Of a stretch of 64,000 nucleotides of DNA, positions 48,001 through 60,984 are shown piece by piece (the stretch's first letter is position 1; each line of letters opens with the position of its first letter). The position numbers and the translations under genes are program-made. The notes under the pieces were generated by a model. The model was not told the origin of the DNA, did not search any database, and saw only the letters and a list, made by a program, of their open reading frames with translations. The DNA is from Anseranas semipalmata (taxonomy: Eukaryota; Chordata; Aves; Anseriformes; Anseranatidae): contig VXAA01001229.1 of assembly GCA_013399115.1 (NCBI GenBank), positions 386,330 to 450,329 on the forward strand. The letters run 5' to 3'.

Positions 48001-50583
48001 TAGAAATCATTTCACATGATGTAGGAAAATCATTGTTCAGCCTTCTATTTGCTATAGTGATTATTTTATTTAAACTCTTTGCACACAATCTGTTTTCATG
48101 CTCATAAATGGTATGTGTTTCCCTCCCAGTTTTTCAGCATTGTTGAGATGTGGACATCAGAGGTGGGCATTCTGGGACAGCAGAACACGGTATTCTACAA
48201 ACATTCTCACTGACTCCATATGCAGAAACAATATCACCTTTCTAACCTTGGACAAAATTGCCTCTCTTCAAACATCCAAGGGTGTCGTCAGCTCCTATAG
48301 CTACAGCATGGCCTTGGGACCTCGTGCTATTTATCTGCCGTGACTCCTATATAATGTTTAAGTCTGTGATTTCCAATGTATAGTTCATCCCTTTGTTTGC
48401 CCCACCATGGCATTCTCTGATCCTAGATGAGCAGGCTTGTATTTTGTGGCGTTAAAATGTCTGATCTTTGGCAGGCCAGGGCTTATGATAAGAACTGGGT
48501 GGTTTGGCTGTAGCTGTCTGAGTCTGGCCATATTTATCCCTTAAGCCAGTTCTGAGTTGCATTGGGCTGAGAAACTTGTCTCTGTAGGCCCAGTTAAAAG
48601 CACTTCCATTCACTGATGTTTCCTCATTAAAATTACATTTTGTTGATTATCAGTGATTTTTAAAGTGTTGTGTAGTAATTTCATGTAACAATATTCTTAC
48701 AGTCAGTATTTGGTATGTCACTGAGGTGTTTGCAGAGGACAAGTTTGCAATGCTAGCAAAGCTGCTATATTTTTCCCCCAACCTGCTTTATTAAGTGTAT
48801 TAAAAGTTCTTTCAGGATTATCCAATAGGGCTGGCTGGGATTCACATCACATGCAGATACAGGGTTCTGGTACAGCCTGAGGCTGCATCCATCTCTACTA
48901 CTTTCCACATCCTGATGGCCATTGGATGATGTTTCCCAGGAGAGACTGCTATTGCTGTTGAGGTATTCAAAAAATAACCCAAGACAAAGATAAAGCAAAT
49001 TATGTATTTTGTTTGAGCATTGTTATATTTCCCCATACTTTTTGTTAGTGTTGGGTTTCCTGCTGGCACTTAAGGAATGAAAAGAAAGTAATGGAATTAT
49101 GAGTTCAGTCAGCTAGCAATTGCTCTGTGATTTTGATCTGGGGCTCACATCAAGCCTGTAATTACCTGGATGACCATTGTGACCGCCTACAATTACTGGA
49201 CTAATATATTCCTTTGGGGTCCGTCATAAACTCTCCCGTTCAGCTCCTCGTCTGGCGTTGCTGGCCTCCAGCTCATTTCCTTAGCTTGAACATCTTTTTC
49301 CATTGCTGCTCCCTTGAGGTACTTCCCTTCCAGCAGGAAAATGGACTAAAACCTTTCCTCCCCCAGTCACTGTGAAAGGCTTGCGTGTTGCTTTCTATTT
49401 TCCGTATGCTCAGTGCTCACCCTGCTATTTCTTACTCATTTAGCACCCCTTGTCCTTATCTTTGGGTCTCTGTATCACTCCACCTCGATTACTTTTTTCC
49501 CCTCTTTTTGCCATCTTCATTCTTTTTCTTTCTTTTTTTTCTTAAACAGTCCATTTATTTCCTTGACATAACAATTACTGACAGCCTGGTATCTTGTCTC
49601 CAACAGCAGCAAATAGCAGATGCTTAGAGAAGAATATAAGAAACAGGGTGAGAATATAATAACCCTAATATATCCTGCCAGCAACGATCAGTATCACGTA
49701 TGCCTGACTGTGTTGTAAATGTGTTTAAGCACAGCCCAGTGGGGGATATAATGCCTAAAACCATGTGGGTGAGAAAAGGATAATTTTACAAGATGGCAAA
49801 TTTTCTTGCATAGCCACTGTTCTCCAAAAGCGCTGCCCTCTCCTTGCCTTGCTTTGCTTAACACAGAAAGCTACGGCAGTGCTGTGCTTGTTTCAGCAAG
49901 CGCTGGGGTTCATCTGCAGGGCTTCTTGCACCTGATTGAATAGGAGTTTGTTTCTCTCCCTTGGAGGTTTTTTAGGGCGATGATTGCAGTGTGACAAGAT
50001 AAAGGGAGAAGTCCTTGTGTTTAGTTACGAGCCTTTATGTGATTGCACTGTCTGACAAATTCCTCCAGCTTTCAAGCTCTGGCTAGTTGTAACGCAAGCT
50101 GATGTGGCTGGAAGTGTGATATTGAGAAAGACTTTTGTGGAAAAATCATGTCCACGTAGGGGAGGGAGAGACTCAAAGCTGTATCCCCTACCTATGGAGA
50201 GATTACAGGTGTCTGTCATGCTTGTCCCATGGGCAAGTGAGCAAGCATCACTGTAAGCCCTGGGGAAACAGGGCCGAGTGTGTGCTTACAAAATTAGAGA
50301 AGATGCTGTGTTGTGGATATCACTGGAAATCCATCAGTTGCTGGCTGAATTGCACTAAAGCAAGAAAAAGTGTGGTAACAGTACTGGGAAATACTTTAAA
50401 TGATGTTTTCTAGGCTAAATGGGAAAGGTGTGTTTTTGTTTTTTTTTTTTTGTGGGGGGAGGCGTGTTGTTGTTGGCTATCTTATTTTACTTTTCCTCTT
50501 CGGTCACCATTGCACTGGGGATGGTGCAGTGCAGCAATCTCCTTAGTCATGTTACTTTATCATTGTAACGATGTGGATTTTTT
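48001..50583. other. Noncoding stretch
   Basis: AT-rich DNA without a recognised gene. It contains T/C-rich tracts at 49486-49545 and a T12 run near 50440. Confidence 0.5.
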
Positions 50584-50602
50584 GGGGGGAGGGGAGGGAG
50601 GG
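50584..50602 (+). other. Canonical G-quadruplex motif
   Basis: Four G runs (G6, G4, G3, G3) are separated by single A residues, which satisfies the classical G3+N1-7 pattern with very short loops. Such sequences fold readily in vitro. Any local role is unknown. Confidence 0.8.
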
Positions 50603-53600
50603 TTTCTTTCTGCATCTTCATGATTACTTTCAGGTTCATTCTTTATTTCCGGATTATTGGTTTTCTGAAAACTTCTTCAATCTTTACATCTGACCCTGTG
50701 AAGTAAGAAGAAAAATATATTTGAATTTTTTAAAATGCTAGGTTTGAAGGCACATTTAAAAGTATGTCTATTAGCAAGTCGAATGTACCATCCAAAGCGC
50801 TAAGCAGCTAAATCAGAAGAGTGGTGTTGCAGGCATTAGACCTCTAATTATCAGTTCTTCACTTGTGCACTTTCTCTGTTACCATCAGTACTCCAGCAGC
50901 GAACATACCACAGTTTGATTTATCCTCAGCTGATGGTCAGATTTACTGATATACCGATTTTATCTCAGTCGTGTTTTCCTCACATGATGTATTTTCTTAT
51001 TGTGGTAGTTGTGTTGTTCATTTCTATCTGCAGAATTTTTGTAGAAGTCCTTGGAACTTCTTTAGGATAATATATAAAAGACTAATGGGAAGAAAGAGGC
51101 ACTTTTATTGACATGGCAGGCCTTCAGTACCCAGCTCTTTGCTGCTCAACTTTACTAGTAAAGATAAGAGTCCTTCTGTTAATATAGGTGAGTCCATAAG
51201 TCTCTACAGCTCTAACCACTCCAGCGCATGCCGTGTGATTGAGTGGGATTGGACGTTATTCTTCCTGTCTAATTTTTTCTCCCGGAAGTGTAAGAGTAAC
51301 AAGCTATGCCAAATGATCCTAGCAGTGGCTTTAGAGGATGTTCAGGAGAAGAGGGTGAAGCACATGGTGAGGCTTTCCCAGATGGAGGTTTCCAACTTTG
51401 TACAAAGCTGTGCGTGCCAGACCTCAGGAGTGTGAATATGTAAATTAGCTTATGTACCTTTCTGCCTGGATTTATAATTCCTTTGATGCCAAAGCGAACT
51501 GTATCTAGAGACTTGGGGTAGAAATATGCCTACCAATATATGTTTTAGTTATGTATAAATCATCTGTAAGTACAGCACACTCTTTTCATTTAGCTAGTGA
51601 CAGTATTATTTAGGGGTGATATGAAGCAGTCACAAACTAATAACGACTGCCAGAGGAAAAAAATATGTGCTAAAGCTCTTAGGTGTAATGCTAATTTAAG
51701 TAAAATACATGCTGTATTGGGGCTGTAGAATATCTCTGTTAGAAGTCTTAATAATATTCAACCCTTAGATGCTTAAAAGTTGGTTTTCTTCACACTGAAG
51801 ATGCCATGATTATTTAAGAACATTTAGACTCATTTTTAGGTCGGGTTGATTCATTCTGTTCTTAAAATAATATTTTATGGGTATCTTAGCAGTAGGGACA
51901 CCTGTGCCTATCTAATGTATGTAAATGCAGTCTGCTGGTGTATTCCCCTAACCATGATAGAAGGCACAGGGAGCTAACTTATCGTGCTGCGAAGTTGGGT
52001 CATATTTCAAGTTAGGCTGATAAGCAAGGATATCAGTATTAAGCAGATACTACTTTAATCATTTGTTAATGCTGATATGGTGCATAGAAAAGAATGCAAC
52101 TGTCTCTGAGAGCTGAATAAAAATAAATGTCACAAACAGAAATCTGCTAACTTCATATTAAACCAAATCATAAATATACCAAAAGGTAATAGAAAGCCAT
52201 TTTAACTTTGGTGTGTCTGTGTACTTATTGCATCTGCTTTTTATTTCTCTAAAGGTTTTTCACTGTAAAACCCCTTGCTAGAATGATAACCTTGTGCTAC
52301 TTGCAAATGACGTTTGGTTAGATTGAAGTTATTGCTACCATCTTGCTGTGTAGATGCTTTCTAGTCATGGCGCCATTAGGAAAAACAAGTCTTACTAACT
52401 TTAAGTGCCTCTTTATCTATCTCAAAAGATAAGTGTGTTTTTGAAAAATGTTTTAACTATTGGAATATGGGTTAGAGCATAGCAGGATAGCAACGATGAG
52501 ATTGCTCTATTTATTGGCAGTATCAGCTGGTCTGAATGCTAGATGAGGTCCTCTCTTCAACCTGATTGGCAGTATTTTTCCAAGGTGAGATGAAATGGTT
52601 TAGTCTGTGGTGAGCCCTGAAAGTAATAGATGCCATTAACTAGAGATTTAAACTTTGTCCCTGGGTGCTGCTGGCTGTAGATTTTGATGGTTCTCTTTTT
52701 ATTTCTCCAGCTTCTGTTGTATAGTTTGTGTTGATTTAGTCTGTCAAAATAGGCTGGAGAAGTTTGTCTCATCTTGGGCTTCCAATTTTCCAGTGTTGCT
52801 GTGTATAAGGTACAATTTTTCCCCATCTCTTTCAGCTGTGGCATGGCAAATACTGTGTCTTCCTGCACCACAGCAGTGAGTCCTCCTGTGCATTGGGAAG
52901 AGCAGATGTGGATACTGTGCTAATGATCTTCATTTGGGAGAAGACATATTCAGGAGGGCAAATTTCCTTCAGCCCTACTGAAGCAGTAAGCTCCATGTAC
53001 GCGTGGCGGTCTTTTCCATTGCTTATTAAGGTGCTTGGGCTCATACAGCCTCCTTTCTGTCTCTCCCTACCTTTCAGGAAATTGTTTCAAAGGTTACAAG
53101 CTTTTTATTGCATATCTTAGGGGTGTGAGATGCCTTGCAGCAACTGTTTTGGTGTCCTGCCATTTCAAGTCTCCAGTAAAGGTGCTTGATGATGTGTACG
53201 TGGCAGGGTGTGGGGCAGTTCTGTGGTTGTCCCAAGTAGTGAGAAGGCACCTGGGCAGGGACAAGCAGAGTGAGGGGAGTTCTTGTTGTTTTGTAACTGT
53301 AATTACACACTTGGATTTCTTTTTTCCTTCTTAACCTGAATTTTTCAACTCTATCGAAACTGCTGGATGTTGTTTCTACAGTAGACTGCTTAGCATCACC
53401 ACTCTTTCAGTGGATATAAAGAGTTTAACTGCATGAATTTTTAAATTTTGAAATGCAACTCTGATATTTACAGATGTATTCACATTTTTTATATCAGTTT
53501 TTACAATATATTTGGAAAATTCATACTTTACTGTTGAATGCAAAGCTCAGCACATTGATGTTCAACTGTTGCATAGGGACACAGAGCAGAGTAAACTCAC

Positions 53601-54808
53601 TGTGCTCGTCTCACAGTGTGTTTATTGCTTTTGCAGTACTGGCATACTGGGGGGAAAAAAACATTTTGTTTCATGCCATGCAGCTGAGCTAACTATGTCG
53701 GTGGCAGGTCTCTGGTGGGTCTGTGTATTTCCTTCAGATCTGCTACCTGTCCCAGGGAGGTGGTGTTCAGGTTGCAGGCAGGCTGTGCTTTGCTGAATGA
53801 ACCTGCCTGATCAGTATAGGCAACGAGATCAACTGTGAACATCTGTTGGCGCTAACACTGGCATGTGTAGAATTGTGGGGTGAGATCTGAGTTGGTACCT
53901 GTGCCTGTCCCAGAAATGTGTTATCTGTTTAATATTCAGGGATGTCACTTTACTCAGCCCCCGTTGTGAGGGATGAAGCTAGGAGAAAGGAAGTGACCGG
54001 CCATAGCTGTACAACAAACACCAAAGGTTTTGTGTAATGCTTCTCAGCATGGCTCTGACCTGCTGCCCAAAAGGATCTCCTATTAAGGCTTTACAAGGTT
54101 AGCCGGTCATGTAGCTCTAATGCTCTGTTTGTCACCTGTTTATTAGCTGTGGCTGAAGGAAGAATTAAATCCATGATCCAAATGAAGGATCTCAATATGT
54201 CTAAAATAAGTTAACAAACAAAAAACACCAGCCCTGTTTTACTCTCTAAATAATGTCGCTCTACACCTGCATCAACATTTTTGTGCATAGGCTGTGTCCT
54301 GGCCCATGGATTCCAGGCCTGGAAGATAACTGATCAGGAGGGGTCTATCGGCCCCATTGCTGCCTCCAGCAATAATGAATTCAGATGCCTCTCTAGATTT
54401 TGCAAGTGGGTTTACAATGTTCTTACATCGATGTGGAAGATGGTATCTACCAGAGACGAGCAAAAAGCTCACTGGAAACATTTTGTGAATAATGATTAGA
54501 GCTGTATTCACCTCTGATTTCTGTTTTGAGGTTTCTGGGAGAAAACTGTGCATACTGAGATAAAATTTTCTCTCGTGTTATGTGTTACTCAAGGACTTCT
54601 TTTTCACTTCTGGCTGATTGAGGAAAAATGAGAAAATACTTAAATCGAACCCTAAAATTCCCAATGGTGCAAGAAGCGTCCTAAGGGGTTGGATGTAATG
54701 GCAACGGTCTCTTTGAAAATGGGTAGTAGGGGGGTCAAGCTTGAAAATCTTGATATAATTTTGTAATATAGTTCAATTTAGTCATGATGATAGTGTTTTG
54801 TTTTTTTT
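50603..54808. other. Noncoding stretch
   Basis: No gene is recognised. Short frames (plus 51139-51435, minus 52557-52871) have no identifiable domain and lack paired splice signals that I could find. A possible trace of a MIR core at 53960-54010 is too weak to annotate. Confidence 0.45.
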
Positions 54809-54825
54809 GGGGGGGGGGGGGGGGG
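54809..54825 (+). repeat. G17 homopolymer
   Basis: Seventeen consecutive G residues immediately after a T8 run. It can form a G-quadruplex and is prone to sequencing length error. Confidence 0.9.
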
Positions 54826-57344
54826 AGGAAATAGAAAAGCATGAGGCTTTTTATAAAAGACAGTAGGAAAGGGTAGCTCCTTTTGGACAAGAGGCCTTGT
54901 TTTCTCCATTTTGTTTTTACACAAATGTAGATGTTGATTCCTGAAAAAGATAATCCATGGACAAATTACTGCCTGGGATTGTTGCTTCTGTCTTTTGTAA
55001 TAGCAATTTCTGTAGCACTATATAGAAATTCATTGCCATGGTAGTGGTGGGGTATATGTAATTCTCAAAATGTGCTACATCTTTAATGAATTCAGAGGAA
55101 AAATGAATTATTAACAGTTCTTTGGTTATCAGAAAAGCTTCTGAGTGCTCAATGTTTACAGATTCTATAATCTCTTACCTGGGTATTGTGGCAGTTACTG
55201 TTCATAGCAGAGCTCTGCAAAGGGATGATTTTTTTTGGATGATGTGGTTCTTCATTTCTGTGCTACTTCTCAAGCTTATCATAGAATATAACATCTCCAG
55301 ATTAAATATTTTCCCAAGTTAGTGACTTTTATGTGGATGGTGATTGCAGACAAGGAAAGAAGGATATTAAAAAGGGAAGCTGTATGTGGATTTAGTGAAT
55401 AAAAGCTATATACTATTTATGCTGCAGCTACATTGTGCTAAAAGCCTTTGAACATAATATGCAACAGCATCTCTCTGAATATCGATCAGTGTTTCACTGC
55501 GACTGAGGTGGTTGAGAGGGACAATGAGTCCTAAGCTACTGAAGAGTTCCTTAAATCAAGACGTCGAATCCATCAGAACAAATATTATACTGTTCAAATT
55601 CACACTTTATGATTATTAACAGCACTGAATCGATGTGTGAAAACCTAGAAGGTGTGCAGTGTCTTACCCAGAAAGGTCTCTGGTAGCTGTGAAACCAACA
55701 GTCAGCAGGGGCTACACCCTCAGGAGCCACAGTCTGCTGTGTCATGTGAAGAGGAGGAAGGAGAGGGAGGGACTGACCTCAGTGTAGGAGCTTCTCAGGT
55801 TTGTGGCTGAATACCTGCTAGAGCTATTCAGAAATATCTCTTTGTCTCAAACTTAATGAAAATATCACCTCAAAACAGCTCTTTCCCACTCTGTACTACA
55901 TTCAAAATAGAGAGAACTTTGCTTTCTCTCTTCTGATGGCACTCAGTGAAACACACAAATGTGGGCAGCAAAAGACTCTGAATATCCTGTTCTGAGTATG
56001 CAATAGATTTATTTATTTATTGAGAGGCTGTATTTTATGATTTAATTGTTGCATGACAGGAGTTTTTCTGTGCTTATAATAAGAAGGCAATTTAATTGAA
56101 TTCTCTGTTTTATAGGTAGGATCTAAACACGAATTACTAGAAGGTGTTTTGCATAATGTTGACAACTCCCCTTTTTATAACACTTATTTATAGGCCTTTC
56201 ATGGCTGTGACACAGATTTATGTACAGAAATAGTGCGTATTTATAGACCAAGTCTATAGTTTAAGGCAAATAAGCAGGTCTTGCCTTTAGTAAGATATTT
56301 TCCTGTATAAGGACTCTGTTTTTAAATTGTGTGGATAATGGTGTCTTTGCTATCTGAGGAGTGTATGGGTATGACTCACAGTGTCATAAATACTACTGCT
56401 ATTACAGTGAGCATCCAAGTGAAATTACACAAAATTATATATTTGCCAGGGTTCTTTTCTCTAACGGCCAAACTTCAAAATAGAAAGCTTTATTATGCAT
56501 TTTGATGCATTTGAACTACTCGATGTTCTTGGTGGCCCACTAGACAGTTTAATAGGGCTCCTGAACATCATCAATAATTCATGCATCTCTTAAACAAGCA
56601 TGTGGTACTCGTTCAGTGATAATCAGACCATATGATCCTGTGAGCTGCTCTAGGATGTTCAGGGCCATCCGCCATCCAGGCTGTCAGTGCTGGTTCTTGA
56701 CCTTATAGAGGTGCAAGGTTCATGGATTTGAACCCCGGGTGCGTTCTACCAAGCAGGGAACTGTCCTTTGCCTCAGCAAGCCCACTGTGCCCTTACTGTA
56801 AGTCTCTTTTCCTGAATGGGAGATGATCATTCTCCCCATCCTCGGATAACATTGTTCAGTGTGACTTGCCTGCTGTAGGAGTGCTGTAGATCATCACCAG
56901 GATGTGGTGTTCAGAGCTGGCTGAGCAAGACATGGGAAATGGATGATCCAAACTGAAGAGGTGTGGAGGAAGCCTAGCCTGGACTAAGTGAGAGTGCAGG
57001 TAGCATAAGCAGGAGTGGAAATCAGTGTTAAACTGGAAAGCACTGTTCCAGTTCAAGACAGAATTGAAAATCCAGTGATTATTGTAGGATATGTTAACTG
57101 ATGTTTATGAAGAAACCTAATGGGATTTGATTTTTTTTCTCCTTTGTGGTACGTCTTTGACTTTGTTTTTATTCTTATTTTGCAGCACTGTGACATACCT
57201 TGTTATTCTAAATGCCATATCTAGGTAGAAGGTTTTAGAATCAAAGAGGATTGAGAAAGGGCAAAGGGTGAGCACAAGGGAGGCTATTCCCCAGGGGCCT
57301 GTCCTCTTGACGTGCCTCAGGCAGTTCTGCTGGCAACATTTGCA
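54826..57344. other. Noncoding stretch, partly enhancer-like
   Basis: No gene is recognised. The interval 55985-56310 is AT-rich with repeated TTTATT and TAATTG cores and looks like candidate conserved noncoding DNA. At 56716-56745 a GGATTTGAACCCCGG string recalls a tRNA T-arm in complement, but no cloverleaf can be built. Confidence 0.4.
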
Positions 57345-57490
57345 TTCTTTGATCTCATTTTACCATTGGAGAACTGAGACATGCAAAAATTAAATGTCTA
57401 GCATAAACATCTTGGCAGAGCTGAGGAAAGAAAGACTGAGTTTCCTGTATAGCAGTCCAGTCTTTTCCTGCAAGAATCTTCATCCTTTAG
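57345..57490 (-). mobile_element. Probable MIR-type SINE remnant
   Basis: The plus strand follows the complement of the amniote MIR consensus. ATTTTACCATTGGAGAACTGAGACATGCA (57357-57385) matches 'attttacagatgaggaaactgaggcacaga'. A degraded core follows, then TTGGCAGAGCTGAGG (57411-57425), matching 'agtggcagagctgggat', and then CTGAGTTTCCTGTATAGCAGTCCAGTC, matching the B-box side. Block order and spacing are right. It is an ancient, inactive, tRNA-derived SINE. Edges are approximate. Confidence 0.65.
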
Positions 57491-60307
57491 ACTTGTCACA
57501 TCTGAGCTATTCCTACGTGTCTCTACAAATAGGGTAAGAAGTTGCAAAGAGCTCAGAAATTAAGGGTGTAATGCCTTGAACGGGTATTTCTGAAAACTGC
57601 TAACACTGTTGAATATGAATCTGTTGAACAAAGCAGTAACTGGGCAGATGAAAGAAAACAGTGCAAACAATTCATGTAAGAGTTTTTCTGCAGCTGGAAT
57701 CAGTCCAAAGTTAAGACCTTCTCTCTCCCTATTTGAAGTTATTGCTCTTTATCAGGTTTCTAAGAAAGATCCCATGCTGATTTCCTGAGGGCTGTATTTG
57801 CTATCAGGATAATGGCCAGATTGCCCTGTCTTTGTTCAGGATGCAGAAGTGTGTGAAGAACTCCACGGCTAGGCAGCTTTCAGGAGTCGAGCTACAATCC
57901 TCAGGCAACTGTGCTCTGTGCTGGTTTGAAAATAGCTTTTTTTGCAGCTAGCTTAAGGACTGGTAATGCAGCAGTGTTGAACCCTGCCAGCGTGATGTCT
58001 GTGTTCAGTGAGCTGTGGGGAGCAGCAGAAGTCTGTTCAGCTCTGTCCCGTCCTGACATTGCTTAGGGCTGGGGGAGATGTAGTTTTACCAGAGCTGGCA
58101 CTGTGATCCTTATGCCTTAGGCACCGGTTTTCTAGCAGAAATATGCTGGAGCTCCCATTTTTCCATCCAGACTGCAATGAGGTTAGTCCTAACAAAGTGC
58201 AGCCCCTTACAGCTCATTCTGGAAATAGTTTTCAGGAGGTGGGTATGTTTGAAAAGAAAGAAGATAGTTCTTCACTTGCTTGTGCTGTAATGACAGCATT
58301 AAGATCTCAACATTTCTCTTAAACGCTGCATTTCAGTTTTCTTTTTCCTCTGGCTAGCTGTGGTGTTTGGGCTGAAATGAGAATTCTGGCTCCATGGTGA
58401 AAGAGCAAATGATGAAGTGGTTGATTGTGATTACCAGCCATCATGTGCTTATGCCTCAGTGATGAACAGAAAGAAAAGGCCGGTTGTTCCATAGCAGGGG
58501 TTACCACGCTTGCTTGTCTGGGGCACACAGTGTGAGCAAACCCACTTTCTCATTAAGCTGTCAGCAGGGCATCTGAGACCACGGTTCGTGCACCACACAG
58601 GATGGCGTTCCTCACATGGAAGTTGGAAATCCTAGCGTTCGAATCTACTGATCAAAGCTTGTTTCCTGCTTCCCTTCCAAAATGTTTAAGTCTGCCCTAA
58701 AAGGCCAGTGAGTCCCCATTGACTGTGGCTCAGCTTTGAGCAGCGCTGCCTCCGTTGCCTGTTACGTGCCTGGAGCACTGCTTGTGCAGCAGTACAGGTT
58801 GCGTTGCTGTTGCCCAAGCTGCTCATCACAGATAAAGGAGCTCTGAAATGTGACAGGATGGTACCATTTCCTAAGGATTTTTTTATCCCTATTTTCCTAT
58901 CTTATTGCTGTGACAAGTGCTGGAGTCCCTCCAGACCATCAGTGGGCTACAGCCTGGGACCCTCTTTTCAAATCTGCTTTATTTCTCAGTGGCATGTTTT
59001 GTTTCCATGGAAACCTCCCCCCCACCCCAACCTAATTCAAGTTATAAGACTGTCAGGTGCATAAACAATGCTGTCATTAAAGAGCGTTCTCAGGTCTGAA
59101 CAGATGCTTGTTGTGTGCCCTACCAGGCAGGCAGCGTGGCAGCAGGAGAGGTGATGTGGCCACCAAAACTTGTTGGGAACCTGCAAAGCTTTGAAAGAGC
59201 TGATGAAGCCAGCTGCTGCACCCTGGCGAGGAGTTCCCTGTGGCTGGTGTTCTTTAAGGTTGTCATGTCCATTACAATTACTCTAACCTTTCCTCTGGAC
59301 GTATTTTGTCGTGATCAAAAATGATGTGCTTCATTTACATATAAAAGCCTGTCTGTAAAGTTGGTATTGAAAAGAACGGATTTACAACAATAGTTTAAAA
59401 AATAAAATAAAATCAGAGAATATGTTGTTGCCAGGAAAAGTGGATTCACCAGAAAACGCATCTTAGAGTGATGGGTTAGCTTCTGTCACAGAGCATGGAA
59501 ATACAGCTATGAGATACCCAGACAGCTTTTGTGTTCATAGTGCTGTGATGAATGAGTTGTTGATTGGCATTAATATTTCCCATCCTACTTGTACACTGGC
59601 ATAACATGAACTGCTCACGGCAATATGTTCCTCCCCTGTGGTTGTTATTGAAGGAGATCATCAGTGACAGAAAAAAGCTTACTTTAATGCTGTAGAAAGG
59701 AAAGTACTTTGTCTGAAAGAATAGTGTTTCCCTTTGTGTCTTTGTGAAGCTTTACAGATACTGTTATATTGGTGACCGCTTTTTGTAAGTGCTATATTAG
59801 CAGGACAAAAAACACTGCACAAGAGAACTTGCAACCCTTTTGGAAGAGCCATTAGACTGTGAGATAAAATGTGGCTCTGCATCTCTCTAAAAATAAGATA
59901 TTTGCATCTATATAAGAACTTCAATTTTGGTAGCCAGGAATAGTCTAGGAATTTTCATTGCAGTTATTAAGAACTACTAACTTGCACAATTACTGCTTTG
60001 AGAGAGATGTGAATGTACTTGGTATTTCAGAGGACATGGAGAAGAACTTACTGCTATTTAAAAAGCTGGAGGAGTTTACTTGTTTGCTGGCAAACAGAAC
60101 AAGAATTCAAGAATTGCCAGGCTGGAGAAGGCTTTGGGTCTGTCTTGTTTGGTGTCTCTGCCCTGACAGAAGTTAAGGTCAGATGTCTCGAAGAAAGACA
60201 GGAATCTTGTTGGAGGAGAGGTGAGATGATTTCTTCAGCTGGTGAAAGCCAGGAGGTGGAAGAGGGAGGACAGTAGAGATGCAGAAAGGGTGTTACTTTT
60301 TTTCTTC
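57491..60307. other. Noncoding stretch
   Basis: No gene is recognised. Overlapping plus-strand frames at 58804-59099 occur in all three phases, which argues against coding. A C8 run lies near 59018-59025. Confidence 0.45.
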
Positions 60308-60327
60308 CACACACGTGTGTGTGTGTT
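60308..60327. repeat. CA/TG palindrome with central CACGTG
   Basis: The 14-bp perfect palindrome CACACACGTGTGTG (60308-60321) contains an E-box, CACGTG, and runs into a short (GT)n. It is probably a by-product of dinucleotide repeats. Confidence 0.75.
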
Positions 60328-60984
60328 TCTGCAGTGTGGGGTGGTGTGGTAGGGTCATGGATTTGCTGGTCATCAGCTAATGTGATGCAAGAACAGTAAC
60401 CATTTTTGGAACTACTGCAAAATGTCCCCAGCTCTGCATCTGAGAACTGTTTTCACATACCTCTGAGATAATGTTAACCAAGTAAAACTATTTCCCATTG
60501 TTCTGTAAAACTACAGCTGTGCATTGTTCTGTACTGTGATGGAATCTTCCCATTCATCAGTTTAGATCAGCTCTGTTCTGCATCCTCGCCGTAGCATCTG
60601 TCAGGTTTCTATCTGCTTTTTGTTTTTCATTAATGTATTGCATAGATTAAAATAGATGAGATATGATGTACTTTTTGCATTAATGTTGCCAGAAAAATTA
60701 CAGCCTAAAATAGGGCTGTGCTAACAGGTGCACATATTCTTTGTCAACAAAAGTGTCAGTTTGTGATCACATCTTTCAGTGGTTAGGCTGAATGCTCTTA
60801 CTGGATCGTAGAGCGTAGTACCATTTGGTTATCATTTTGGCCTTGGTAAGGATTTCCTGATGCAGAATGTTATTGGAATAAGCTCTTAACATGCCTGTCT
60901 TTTGGTCCTTGGAAAGACCCATTTTTCACAGCATGTTTTCTTTTGAAGTCTGATTCAAAGTCCATTGTAATCAGTGTACTCTCC
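60328..60984. other. Noncoding stretch
   Basis: No gene or repeat is recognised before the old LINE begins. Confidence 0.45.

Noticed and set aside
52557..52871. 104-codon minus-strand frame with a basic, protein-like composition
   Set aside because: No domain recognised and no convincing acceptor/donor pair. Kept only as part of the noncoding stretch.
56716..56790. tRNA-like T-arm string (GGATTTGAACCCCGG in complement)
   Set aside because: The T stem does not pair properly and no A box, anticodon arm or acceptor stem can be built.
58804..59099. Three overlapping plus-strand frames
   Set aside because: Open in all phases over the same bases with no codon bias or family match.
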